Shown piece by piece: positions 46,501 through 58,534 of a stretch of 64,000 nt of DNA. Numbering within the stretch: position 1 is the stretch's first letter; each line of letters begins with the position of its first letter. The position numbers and the translations under genes are program-made. This stretch comes from Tetragonia tetragonoides. Lineage: Eukaryota > Streptophyta > Magnoliopsida > Caryophyllales > Aizoaceae. The notes under the pieces are model-generated. The model was not told the DNA's origin. It searched no databases and was given only the letters and a program-made list of their open reading frames with translations. The stretch is taken from contig CM076146.1 in NCBI GenBank assembly GCA_038025085.1, positions 10,664,001 to 10,728,000 of the forward strand, given 5' to 3'.

Positions 46501-47700
46501 AAATATTTTAATCTTCGTCTACCCAAATTTTTTCAGACTAACTAAAAGCCCATTTTGATAAGAAGTGACCCTATACACCATATTTGTAATGGGTGTCCAT
46601 GATAAAAGTCAATATTAAGTAAAGAAATATTATCAAACTAGATAAATATAAAGGAATATATTACAACAAAAGTTTTTTGAGTTAGTCAACGGAGAGTCAT
46701 TCCAATCTTGAATAGCTTATTAGCTAGCTAGCAACACCAATTTTTGAGTTATCACACGCATATTTTACAATGAAAGTTTTAAATGGTGCACCATGTTCCT
46801 ATGTGATTGACCTTACGTGAGATATTTCATTCTTGGGTAGCCAAAAAAATTCATGGTTAACCATAAATGCCAATTATCAAGTTGTAAGATGCATAAGTTT
46901 TGAATGGTGGACCGTTGTTGCTATGTGGTCGACCTTATAGGAACTATTCCATTCTCACCAAGCCCAAACTATTTTTTGGCAACAAATAAACGAATATATG
47001 ATAGTCAAATTGTTTACTTGGAGCATATAACTTACTTCAAATAAAGTATCTAAAGTACATATATGCAAATTTGAAAAATTTGTCAAAGTTATACTTCTTT
47101 GAAGTCCCTTTAAATTCTTAAAATTCTTAACGTACCATAAGTGTTTCCTATATTTGTTAAATAGTGACCCCATTTTTCTATGAGTTTGTATCACACAAGA
47201 CTTTTACCACGAGTTACTAAAATATTTCAATTACTTACCATAGTATAATCACGCTCATAAATTTTGCAACTTTAATGAAATACATACATTAATTATAAAA
47301 AGTGATTATGTAATAATATAATTAATTTGATAGACTCCAATGAAAGCAAATAGAGATGGATGCATTATATTTCTAATCTTGGGTAGCCAAACCTTTTCCT
47401 AGCTAGCAAGAAACACTAATTTTCGATATAGATTTGGATATTTAGGTAAATATTTTGAAACAAGTTACGTACTAAAATATTTCAATTAACTACCATAGTA
47501 TATGCAATAGTGCTCTTAAATTCTACAACTTAATAAAATATATACATTACTTATAAAGAGCGATTATATAATGATAACTTAATGGACTCCAATGAAAGCA
47601 AATAGAGATGCATGCATTAGTTATTCAACAAATATATTTATTTAAAAGCATCTAAAATTTATATATGTGCTTCAAAAATTACTGTATAGTCCACCAACTA
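46501..47700. repeat. AT-rich region with local duplications
   Basis: 47210-47370 and 47470-47620 share catagtata, ctccaatgaaagcaaatagagatg.atgcatta. 46785-46850 and 46890-46960 share aatggtg.acc...ctatgtg.t.gacctta. Non-coding. Confidence 0.5.
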
Positions 47701-47877
47701 ACCAACTGGGACACCATATTGTAAGCTTCATCAAATTGTCATTGTTGAGTTTCTGGTACACCAGGTTCATATTTGGTGTATTATACTTCATATTATTAAT
47801 CCTTTTTTACCACTTACTCTAACTTTTAGGTAATAATACACTCCAATTTATAAAGTAATACTTATTCCAATTATCAA

Positions 47878-48050
47878 CAAACATCACTTACTCCATTCCT
47901 CAAACATTTACTCCAACCATCAAACATCACTTACTCCATTCCTTTATACATTTACACCAATTATCAAACATTACTTACTCCATTTCTCAAACATTTACTC
48001 CAATTCATAGAAACTTATCTACTCCAATTCATAAAAAGTAACTTACTCAA
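47878..48050. repeat. 43-bp minisatellite, about four copies
   Basis: The unit is close to caaacatcacttactccatt followed by cctcaaacatttactccaaccat. Copies become more divergent toward 48050. Confidence 0.75.
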
Positions 48051-49268
48051 TTAAAAATGTCATCTCCAATCATTTCAACTCTTTCTCTTCACGAAAAAAA
48101 TACAAAATAAAAAATAAAAAGAAAAACTAGGCACCACCACTTCCAAGTTCTCCCTGAAACTACCACTTCCAAGTTCTTTGTCTCTAAAACAAAATTTCAT
48201 TCCCAGAAGAAAACCAAAAAACCCCATTACTCATTATTCCCTAAACTTAAACTGGATCCCACTTCCAAAATCCCCAAATTCCCTCTAAAATTTCCTTTGA
48301 GCTGTATTTTTCCTGCCAATACTTGAAATAATAGAGGTTTTAACACATGACACACCAAAGATGTGGAAAAGGGGTATTCACCATCATCTTCAATATAATT
48401 TGTGATTCAAAATAACATTTTTAAGAGAGCAATTTTGGTGGGCAAAAGAGGAGAGAGAAAATTAGGGGGCGTCATCTTCAACACCAACAGCACGGCGGAG
48501 AGAGTAAGAGGAGATGAATTGGATGGTTATTGTTAATGGTGGTGCTCGGCCATGAACCCGTGATGGTTGAGGCTTTGTAAAAGCCATGGAAGAGGACCAT
48601 ATGTGCTTGGAGAAGGTGAAGAAAAAGAACAAAAACAGAAACTAATAACTGGTGCTAAAGAAACAAAACTGATACAACAAGTTCCCGGTAGAAAAGGGAC
48701 AATAAGGATCAACGACCCATATCGTATGAGTTCAAATCTACGGTGCAAAATAGTGTTCTGGACCGTCCCTTTAGGCCTTTATGGACAAAAGAATTTTCCG
48801 GTTCTACATAGCCCAAAAGCATAACATGAGGGGTTTATATGACCTTTGTTGTCTTTCTTTTCTTTGTTCATCCTTTTGTAGGGTGCTTGACATCCATTTG
48901 ATGTGATATCTTATTCATGGAGAACGAAATTTCTAAGCAGGAATGGAGCAAAAACATTGAAATTTTGCAAGCCAATACAAGAGAAAAACCACATGACAGT
49001 CCTCAAGCCTTCTAAACTTTTTGACACTCTGTTCTCAAGGACTTCAATGAAAACTTCATTACAACCAAGACGCCAAGATACTTTCAAAATTTTAGCATCA
49101 AGTCCAGGAATGCAGGTTGCTTGGATATAAAGAGGCAGCCAATTCCAATTCCTAACATTTTTCATTTGGTGGAATCTATGAACAAGCCAGTGTGACAAAA
49201 CTGAATACAAATTCATACACATCATTTTCTTATCACACCTCTGGAGGACAACGAGACATTGTGAAAGG
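48051..49268. other. Downstream region of the dynein light chain gene
   Basis: It probably contains the 3' UTR of the minus-strand gene next to 49268. Small frames (48533-48748, 48911-49225) show no recognisable protein. No other feature. Confidence 0.35.
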
Positions 49269-52200
49269 TCAGTGTTTTAAAGGCTCGACAGCCGTTCTGA
49301 AGAGTAGGATGTAAACCTTGTCGATGGAGAAATACAGAAATCCTCCGAGAGAATGAGTAACATAGGAGCCGAAGCTTGTACCCACAATGCAGTGCCATGC
49401 AGGGCCATATGCAGAATCAAATTCCTGCAAGCATACCAGAACAGCAGATCCTGTTAGTGTCATACTGTGGTGGTACTATAGAATGGCATGCCAAAATGCC
49501 AGATACAGAAGACTACATAACTCTCCTGGTTGTTACTTCTGCAACAGTTAGCCAAGGGGATATTTTCACTTACATGATACGTGCCAAATGCTGCATAATA
49601 TCTTTTGTAATCCCTCCCAGCATCATTTCTTAATGTCAAAGAATATACAATATCACCAAGAAATGAATTTTCTTGAACTGTGAGTGGTATTTGGTATGAG
49701 CCATTCTTAATCAAAGATATTCAAGGAGACCCTTCAAGTATAAAACCCTATAACATCAAAAGGTTTAGACTCTAACATGCATTAACTATTCTGTAGCGAA
49801 AATACAAAAGATCCAGTCATCTGATTTTCCAAATGTTGTATACAATTAGAAACAACATAAGTATGGCCAAATGTTTGAATTGAGAGGGAGTATAGGATTG
49901 AACGGGAACCATAATCATAACCCTAGAGTCTCTTCAAACATAATTACAAAACACAGATTTTCTCCCAAGGGTGAGATACAGGCTTCCAAGTCACACACTC
50001 ACACCTTATCTCGATTAGATATATGTTATATGCACTGCACATATTGAAGACTCTGGCTTGCTATGGGTTAAAAATAGGAACCAGAACCTTCACTTTGCTG
50101 CTTGAGATTTCTAATTATGATAATTGATATGTACAATAACAGATACATACGGCTAAAATAAAATGGCCACAATAAGTAAATGTTTTGCCCTAGGTTATAT
50201 GGTATGTCAACGTGAGGGAGCTGGGATTCGCTGGTCAATCAGAGTATCAAATCGGGTTATATGCACTTCTTTTGCAATGTACTCGACGAAAACAAACAGA
50301 ACAAAGAATGTCCAAATTTGACCAAACTGGAAAGAAATTGGCAAGAGCCTAGCGCTGAACTTGGCAATATTGAATCACTCACTAAGCAATCACCATCCTT
50401 GTTGTTCCCATAGCTCCCGCTGGGAAGGAGGATGACAGAATTCCTACTCAATTAAGTACTCATACGGTCATACCTCATGTTGCGTTTGTATCCAGTTAAT
50501 GGAGTTGTCAATTATTTGGGAGAATACTTTAAAAAAGATGGAGGGATGCGTGAGATCAACCATCAACAAAAAAACCAAGAGCCAAGTATCAGCTACTAAT
50601 CTAAAGAATCCCTATCCATCTGTATACAAATTACAATACCAGACAATGAGTCTAAAGGCAGAGATGAAACTAGTTTCTAGAGCTCAAATAGCAAGTCAAT
50701 TATAAATGCTTTTTTTTTCTAATGTAGAAAGAAACAAATAGAATATAGGCATGCTTCCCGCATCTCCAAGAAAGATAGGAAACCTGTTAATAATCACCAA
50801 AACTGGTAACAAGAAGGTGAAAAGTGTGTCTTAATATTGCTTAATCACCAAAACTGAAAGTAGTAAATAAGTATGGGTGTGACTGGCTGGCTGCTCGAAT
50901 TTGTTAGAGTTCATTGAACAAAAATAACTTTCAACGATATGATAGCGATACCCTTACATCTCAATAGCAATCTACTACTATATTCAGCAGAACATACTGC
51001 TTTGTTATTATAACGCTAGAATCTTACAGATAGCATTCATCCCCCAAGTTTAAACAATTAACTTGAAAGCTACAACTTTGGAAATTCTCAATGAATGTCA
51101 AATCAGGAATATTACTTATCAGCACAGATGCTATTTGGTAGATATTACTACTCTTCACTATCTTAAAGCATGATCAGTTGATCACTACTGAAACTCCAGT
51201 TCAATATAACAGAGAATACAGGGAATGTATACCAATTTACAGCTAGTATATGAACACACTCAGGGGAGACAAACAAAACATAGCGGAGGTGAAGCTGAGA
51301 ATAGTGCATTCATACACCCAAGAAACAGAATGTTCAGACAGCACCTAATACAAAAATTATACACCTGTTCATGATTTTTTCATGCTAAGGTGATTGGAAA
51401 ATACAAGGCTCTCAAAACATGCAAGTAACATGGGGGTGGAGATAACCTAAGTTGTAAGAGTTTGAGATGACCATATTGTTCCAAACCCCATTTTCAAATA
51501 GGCTACTCAATTGGAGATCATGTCAAAATTTGCCTAAAGATGGTATAAGCCTGAAGCCATTGTAAAATTTGCGGTTTAAGTTTACAGCCTGGCTATAGAG
51601 TATAGACTGGAGTTAGAATGATCTCTGAGAAATATGTTCCTAGTCTGATGATCTGTTAGTTTCTTATGTCAATGGCAAAGTATACTTTGTTTTTCTCTTC
51701 TTCTTTTTTTTCAGAAAATCTCTTCACGTGTTTCAGATTCCTTTGTAATCGTTTTGAGCAGAAACCTGGTGCTAGGATTTCCAAGGGTAATTTATAGAAT
51801 TTATTTAATTTGCCAAACGAAGGAAAAGAAAGTAAGATCATAAAGCAGTTTGAGTTGAGCAAGTTATCCAACTAGGTTCCACTCGGAGCATAAAAAAGCC
51901 ATCACCTTCAGCTTTCCAAAATTAAATCCTTTGACATTAGCACCAGTTATTTATTTTTTTTGGTATTTTTTTTTGTGAAGGACATTAGCACCATTATAGA
52001 AAGGCAGAAATTAAGCCAATAATCTAAGAACAACAACAAAACTCCCTGACAAGGAACAATAATAAACACCCCAAATCTGAGAACAAAGTGAAAAAGTAAG
52101 TATAGTGTAATGCACCTTGTTTAGCACAGTTAGGCTCAAGCTACAAAAAGCACAGACTTCACTAATCACAAACCAATAAAAACCCACAATAACATTCATA

Positions 52201-52711
52201 ATCACAAACAATTATAACAACAACCACAACCATTGTGGATCTTGCCTTGGACAAGCTTAGAGACGTCAAAATGTATGCACCTTATAACCCAAAAATCCAT
52301 AAGCACAAAAGCTCTTTCAAATTTTAAGGCCAAAAGCAGTAAATACCCCAAAACATGAAACTAAAGAGCATAGAAAATGTAAAACATATTCAACAATCAA
52401 CCATACAGAAATACCCACATCAGTCACAGATCCAGGTGCTTTGCTAATTCTACTTTTTTGTTATTTTATTTTACCTTTTTGAGAGCAAGAGCTAAGCGTT
52501 TGCTGTCAATCCGCTTGCCGGGCATAGAATCAAGGTGATCCCTGGCGCATTTAAAGGCTTTATTCTGCAGAGAAATGGACATGTCAGAAGCTCTAACACG
52601 GACATTTAAGAACTCTTGATGCTCCTGTGGTTCCTCAACAGCTTTCTTTTTTACTATCAAATTGTTTAAGAATTTGCTTCTTCTCTCCAGCTCTTCCTCT
52701 GCTCCCGCCAT
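49269..52711 (-). CDS. Dynein light chain, LC8/DYNLL type (two exons)
   Basis: The coding sequence is the complement of join(49269..49424, 52475..52711), 130 residues. Exon 1 starts at 52711 with MAGAEEELERR and ends ...LALALKK before a GTAAAA donor. Exon 2 follows a TGCAG acceptor and starts EFDSAYGPAWHCIVGTSFGS; the intron is about 3.05 kb, phase 0. Residues about 36-127 form the LC8 domain (PF01221), with KRLALALKK, EFDSAYGPAWHCIVG, FGSYVTH and FSIDKVYILLF. A charged N-terminal extension of about 35 residues is usual in this plant subfamily. LC8 proteins are dimeric hubs that bind short motifs in partners; flowering plants lack dynein motors, so a scaffold role is likely. No lesion is seen. 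Exon borders are predicted, and the start is the only suitable ATG. Confidence 0.87.
49425..52474 (-). other. Large intron of the dynein light chain gene
   Basis: 3.05 kb, AT-rich, with GT/AG borders. No nested gene or well-preserved transposon is recognised. Small frames within it are unsupported. Confidence 0.6.
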
Positions 52712-53010
52712 TATAAACTTTTTTGCTCGCTTTAGCTAAGTTCCCCCTCACCACCACCACCACCACCACCACCACACACCTGGCTAGTTCAGTCTCTGCT
52801 TTTGCTTTCAATGCACTAAATGTGTTCGAGGAAATGCCCCAGAGAAGAAATGATGAAGTGACCCGGATGAAGAAATTGAAAAGAATAAAACTAAAGTGAT
52901 CTCTACGAAGAGAGAGAGAGAGAGAGAGACAGAGAGAGAGAGAGTGACAGAGGTCTGGATTGAGCTTTTTGCTTCGAGGTTGAGGGGCTCTCTTTCGTCT
53001 CTTTTGTCGA
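52712..53010 (-). promoter_or_regulatory. Probable 5' UTR/proximal promoter of the dynein light chain gene
   Basis: Just upstream of the ATG there is a (CCA)n run (52748-52780) and a (GA)n run (about 52909-52944), which reads as a CT-rich tract on the gene's strand. Pyrimidine-rich leaders are common in plant housekeeping genes. No certain TATA box was identified. Confidence 0.5.
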
Positions 53011-54385
53011 AAAGCGACTGGGGTTAGAGAGACGAGGTCTATGGTGCCTCAAGTGGGAGACAAAAGTTCAATTTGACCACCGGGATTGCCGGTCGATCGA
53101 TTCGGTTTTGGGTTGGTTAATCCGATATTCCGATTCCAGCTCAATCGGTTCAATCTTCTATATAGATCATTCGGGTAATTTTTTAGGTTTATACTATTAA
53201 TGGTCGGGTTAATATCGGATCAACTCTTACTTAAATAATCGGGTTTCTCGGTTACAGGTTCAAAAGTCATCAAATCAATATCATGTTGGGTCATATTTCG
53301 AGTTCCGACTATCTCAATACTAATTAAGATTGAATGTGTATAGGTTGCCTCACATGTAGACCTGTTAAACAGGTTGACACCGAATTTCGGGTCGGATAAC
53401 TTAGGATTCGGATCGGGTCAGTTACGAGTTGGTTTCTTGTCTGGATTGAAAATTGTGTTATGTATGCAATTTTGGTTCTCACTATGCTAACTACTCTAGT
53501 ATAGTATAGTGTTCGTTCTTTGTTTAGTTTTGTTATTTATCAGTGTCTACTTAGTGTATTATTTAGGTCGGTGTAATATCTTCCACGGAAGGTTTCACTA
53601 TTGTGCATGGATTATATTTAGTTTTCGTGCTCAACTGTAACTGGGTACTGTCTGTTGACGCTCTTTTGTGGTATGCTCTGTCTAGTTTTGTATTAGTTGG
53701 CACTGTGTACTTAGTACGCTGTTTTTACTAGCTCTTACCAAATCACTATTTATTTTGAGGGTCACTCTTAAGTGTTGTTAAGGTCATTTTATCATCAACT
53801 TATGGTAAGTTGTCATTAGGTTCATGCGTTTGTTTCATGTTTATGCAATTGTTATACTAGTCTTGTAATTTTCATAGGTATGCTTTCTATTTTTGTAATA
53901 TTTATCACTGTCCTTGGTACTTTGAGCTACTTTTGCTTGCTCTCTCCTTTTTATTTTGAGGGTCACTCGTAGTTGTTGTTGGGGTCACTCACAATGCACT
54001 ATGGGGTCATTTGTGTTTCTACTTGTTAATGCTTGATCTTGTCTGTTGAGGAAAGCTGTTTAATGGTTTCACATTTCTCACGCAAACTTTTGCCAAAGCC
54101 AAAAGAGGTTTGACGCAAAAACGCAGTCAGACTTTGTGCTCTACACAAGTTTATTACAATTGAAGCATCAATTCATTAGAGTTGTGTTATCCTTTGGCAG
54201 GAGAAGTCTTCCAAGTTCCAAGCAGTCTATGAGAAATTCGGCATTGAAAGTTGAGCATTTGGAAGAAATTTATTAAATATATTTTTTTACATTGGAAGTG
54301 TTGATCATTAAGTCAGTTTGTATGTCATTTTGTTTTGCTTTTCCAATAATTTAACCTTTATGTCTTATTGGGATTTGTATAAAAG
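53011..54385. other. Intergenic sequence with a diverged duplication
   Basis: Segments near 53690-53790 and 53880-53990 share tattttgagggtcactc and neighbouring blocks. At 53050-53460 the sequence is rich in tcggtt/ggttcg motifs. No gene seen. Confidence 0.4.
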
Positions 54386-54452
54386 CTTATTAGCTCAATT
54401 GGTAGAGCAATGTGCTTTACACAATGAATGTACGTTCGAATTCAACATATGT
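54386..54452 (+). pseudogene. tRNA-like relic, tRNA-Val(TAC)-like
   Basis: TAGCTCAATTGGTAGAGCA is an excellent tRNA D arm and A box. It is followed by ctttacac, a loop with TAC at the anticodon position, and a near-consensus B box (cgttcgaattc). Acceptor and T stems pair poorly, so this is a decayed tRNA or tRNA-derived insert, not a working gene. Confidence 0.5.
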
Positions 54453-54793
54453 TACTACTTGACAATTTGGGTCACTTTTGGTCGTACGAGGGATCATCTG
54501 TATGATTTGACTTTTAGCAAAAACCACATGTTTTCTTTAGCTCTACATTAAAGTTGGAAGTTGAGTAGGGCAATCCCATGGGCATGTATGTCTAACTATT
54601 GTAGTCTGTAAGAAATTTCCCATGGGCACCGCTATGCTGTGAATTGCACTAAGTTTTGAGGGGCCATTTTAAAAACGAAGAGGGGTCACTTTTAACATTT
54701 TGCAGGGTCATATAAAGCATACACTAACTAAATTACTAATTGTTGATCATTCAAAAGAAAGAGTGGTTTCTTTTAACTACAATGATAACAAGA

Positions 54794-54856
54794 AGTCTAT
54801 GTGGGTTTTGAACCCACATCTTTTATGCATTGCACAAACCATTAAGCTAATAGACT
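54794..54856 (-). pseudogene. tRNA-shaped sequence (63 nt), shortened anticodon arm
   Basis: On the minus strand AGTCTAT and ATAGACT form a perfect 7-bp acceptor stem and GTGGG/CCCAC a perfect T stem. A box (TAGCTTAATGG) and B box (GGTTCAAAACC) are recognisable. The middle (tttgtgcaatgcataaaag) resembles that of 33132-33203, so both belong to one family. Confidence 0.55.
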
Positions 54857-55324
54857 AAAAAGAATAGGTCGCTTCTAGCACTTTGTACGATCACTTATAG
54901 CATATACACTTGCCTTAATAAAACATCCATTGGGCAACATTCCACGACAAGCATCATAGTCTTTCATGTAGGGAGATATGAGGCTCGCAACACAAAATCA
55001 AGCCAGCATCTACAAAGACCTTCGCTACCTCCACTGCCATGAATAGTTCAAGATCTAGCAAACAAGACATTTGAAAGAATCCTTGTACATACTACAGTGC
55101 ATGATTATGAGCAGGATGTTGCATGCACACTTAGCAAACTCTAGTATATACTGCATAAATTTTTTTTGCTGTTGTTTTCTTCTGCAATATCACTTAGCTC
55201 AGTTTTCTTTTACAAGCAGTTAGAGGTGCTTGACATGAATATTTTGTTTCTTTTTCCACACATGTTTCATTACACATCTTTACCTTCTCTCCCCTAAGAC
55301 CCCCACAAAAAGGAATATATAAGG
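54857..55324. other. Unassigned non-coding sequence
   Basis: No recognisable feature. It lies directly upstream of the dyskerin pseudogene. Confidence 0.35.
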
Positions 55325-55990
55325 TATGGTGTTCTTAATCTTGATAAACCCACTAATCCATCATCTCACAAAGTTGTTGCTTGGATTTAGCATATTTTAA
55401 GGGTTGAAAAAACTGGTCACATTGGTACTTTAGATCCTATGGTTACTGGGAATTTGATTGTTTGTATTAAAATAAGAGCAACACGTTTGGAAAAGAATAT
55501 GTTTGTGTTGTTAGATTACATTCAACTGTTCCTGATGTTGCTAAAGTTGCTCGTGCTCTTGAAACTTTAACTGGCCGCTGCTTTTCAAAGATCTCCTTTG
55601 AATTCTGATGTTATGAGGCAACTTAGGATTATGACTATTGATGAAATTAAGTTGCTTGAATATGATGTTGAGAGCCACTTGGTTGTTTTTTGGATTAGTT
55701 GTGAGGCTGGTACTTATGTTAGGACATTATGTGTCTATTTGGGGCTTTTTGTTGGGTGTGGGTTCACATATGCAGGAGCTTAGGAGGGTTAGGTCTGGTA
55801 TTATGGGTGAGAAGGATAATATGGTTATGATACACGATGTTATGGATCCGTAATGGATGTATGATAATTATAGGGATGAGACTTATTTTAGGCAGGTTAT
55901 TATGTCGTTGGAGGTTTTGTTAAAAGAGGCTTGTTGCCAAAGATTTTGTTGTGAATGCTATTTATTATGGTGCTAATAGGCCTTTAATAA
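55325..55990 (+). pseudogene. Dyskerin/CBF5 pseudouridine synthase, processed pseudogene fragment
   Basis: Across shifting frames the region encodes, without introns, [20 protein letters not shown], a stop, then [83 protein letters not shown] and a final VVNAIYYGAN block. This is the order of the TruB catalytic domain and start of the PUA part of plant CBF5, the H/ACA snoRNP enzyme that modifies rRNA in the nucleolus. The GTLDP motif with the catalytic aspartate is still present. Several stops and small indels, no introns, and missing N- and C-terminal parts indicate an old retrocopy. No poly(A) tail is visible. Confidence 0.85.
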
Positions 55991-56105
55991 ATAGTAGGTT
56001 TAACTTTTACTAATAATGGGGTTATCTTTTTATTTATACTAGAGTTGACTTTAATTCATAATAGGCTAAATTTATGAATGATAGGGTTAACTTTTTTATT
56101 CATAT
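55991..56105. repeat. Short degenerate repeat (aatagggttaactttta-like)
   Basis: Three to four imperfect copies of a roughly 30-bp motif around ata.tagggttaactttta. The same motif recurs at about 63780-63870 and 63980-64000. Confidence 0.55.
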
Positions 56106-57087
56106 TGTTTCGCCCTTTTTTGAGGGGTAAAATCGCTAGGAAGGAGCTGAGTCGCTGTATGAGGTCGATGGGGTGGAACGTGCCACGAGAGTGTCTGGAT
56201 GAACTTTGAGCAATCACATGTTCCTGCACGGGACATAAAAAGTAAGCTACCTCGGGGGGGTCGACCCGAGAAGACCCCTCCGATGGTAAAGTTAGATAGG
56301 ATGCTCGAGAGGAGCTATGAATGTGATCGGTCGAATGTGGTTGATTCAATTGAATATGGATGAGTTTTGGATGAATATGATTGCTTGTGGGTGATGGACG
56401 CAATGTCAGAGAAGAATGTCAGAAGATCTGATTATTCTCTCCTATGCGTCAATCAAGCTGAATGTTCTCTGAATTGAAAGAAGTTACCTTTGTCTTGAAT
56501 ACTGTGCGACTATTAATAGGGCAAGAGGCGGTTAGCCTTGTCGAATGGCGCTCGGCCACGTACCCCAAGGTGTACGATTCTCATGAGGTGGAATGAAGAG
56601 GGTGTCACGTGAGGTTCAGCATGATCTCTTGTGAAGACACCACATTATGGTCGTACGATTTATGTCATCATTCTTGTACTTGCGCTTGAGGAGTGGGCGC
56701 TAAGGAAACCTCCCAGATATTTCAGAAATATTCCCCCAGTACTGTTGATGGCGTCACTCAAGGTTCCTAAGCTCGGTAGTCCGGTGTTGGCTTCAATCGA
56801 CCGATCTTGCTCAACTTGGGCATAATTTGCGGCTTGACTCGGGTCGTCTGTCTTGGACAAGGAGGGGGTACCTCAGTCAGCTCGGGAAACTAAGGATCCC
56901 TCGATCGAAGCCTTTTTGGCTCCGGGAGTTGTAGTTGTTCTTCGACTGGTCGAGGTCTGACATGTTCTGCCTTTGTCTTGCAAGTTCCTGGATCAGTTGT
57001 GTTTCGATCGCCCAGGTTCTTGCACATGGTCGGTCTATAAAGTGTGGGGTAGTCGATCTTTGACCACCTCATTTTTTGGGTGCATCA
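56106..57087 (-). mobile_element. Probable solo LTR (982 bp), relatively GC-rich
   Basis: On the minus strand it begins TGATGCACCC and ends GGGCGAAACA, with flanks catat and catac (four of five match). It has higher GC than its surroundings. A TATA-like ctattaatag (minus strand, near 56510) precedes a long leader-like part. Only fragmentary frames are present. The LTR family is not identified. Confidence 0.5.
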
Positions 57088-58534
57088 CATACTAGGGCTG
57101 ATCTGAAGGTGAAGCTGATCTGAAGTGTGGTTTTTTACGAAGAAATAAGAGAATATGGTCCCAATAATAATGGAATATGATTTAAATATGTTGGATTGTA
57201 GTTTCTGGTCTAAAGTGCATTTGCGGTTGTTAGTTTGAGATCCTAAATTTAGGTGCATGTGTGATGTTAGTTGTTAGTGATTTGATTGAGTGTATAACAA
57301 GGACGACAAAGAACAGTTGTCGAGTTATGGGGGCTTATGACAGAGGATTAGCAGCTTGTGAATCTATTTTGAGTAAGAATCATAATGAAATGGTTCACTT
57401 TGGGAATGTAAGTGTCTAAGAAACTGGTATGCTCATTGTAAATCGTACCATTGACAGTGTTCTATGCTACAACCATGGGATTTTTACACAACCTAATGTT
57501 GTTAATATGCGCCTTCCAAAAATGCAGGTCACAGCACAACTAGAATCAAATGAACTCTTGAAATTTTGCTTAAAGGTGTTGAATTTTGATAAGGCTTGTG
57601 TCACATTGGTTCATGTTGAGTTTCGGTGGAGTGAACCACATTAAAAAATTGCCAGATGTAAATTGAGAACCACAAAAAGGGCTCTTCATGGGGCAGTGTT
57701 GAAGCAAGTTTATATTGCTGAATGCATTGTGTACCATTAAATGTGTGATAACTGTTCTAGTCTCCAATCAAATCCAATGCAATAGATTATAGCAGTTGCA
57801 CTTATGCAACAGGTCACTCACAAGTCACAGTACCTTACTTTACATGGAACAACCCATTCTTAAGTATGATGGTGCAGACCATGCTGTGATTCTGAGTAAA
57901 GTTTACACATATCAGGATATGCAATCATAAAAAATGTCTCATGTAACAAAGTGCAACATTTACAACAATAGGTGTACTTTTCCTGTTGAGATTTACCTCA
58001 TCTGTCTTGAGGACCTAATATGCCTCCCTCCAAAAATTGCCATCAATTTGTGTAATTTGGGTTCCATGGTGACGAACACAGAAGTTGATAACAACATGCT
58101 GCTGGTTTCATGGGTGCTGATCCTATTTCTCTAATAATCTGCTTAGCTGCACTTTATTGTTATGGATATTCAATCCTGGTGGACATTTCCTTTGTTCATC
58201 ACTGAAGAGAAGGCATTTTAAACTTTCAAGGAAGACATAATTGGTTGAATTTCTTGTTAAATTAAATAGAGGGGCTGCGCTATTAAGGATATTGGTGCAT
58301 GCCATTGCTCAATGCTTTAAAACAGCTATGGTGATATTGGTGTCTGTCATTGCTCAATGCTTTAAATTAGCAGGAAGCATATGCCATCATAGTTGCACAC
58401 CTATTTTTTAGGTAAGAATTATAGTCCATTACCATTTCAGAATTAAGATGTACACCTAAAAGGCAACCAAAGGAGGGACTCATCTACTGTGTAGGGTATT
58501 CCCTTCGAAAACAACAAGAAACATCTAGAAAAGT
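57088..58534. other. Unassigned sequence, including probable 3' UTR of the downstream LINE
   Basis: No recognisable gene. A 48-bp imperfect duplication (gatattggtg..tg.cattgctcaatgctttaaa) lies at about 58285-58372. The bases just left of 58535 should be the LINE 3' UTR, but no poly(A) is visible. Confidence 0.4.

Noticed and set aside
48533..49225. Frames downstream of the dynein light chain gene
   Set aside because: No homology is recognised and codons look random. Better explained as 3' UTR or intergenic sequence.
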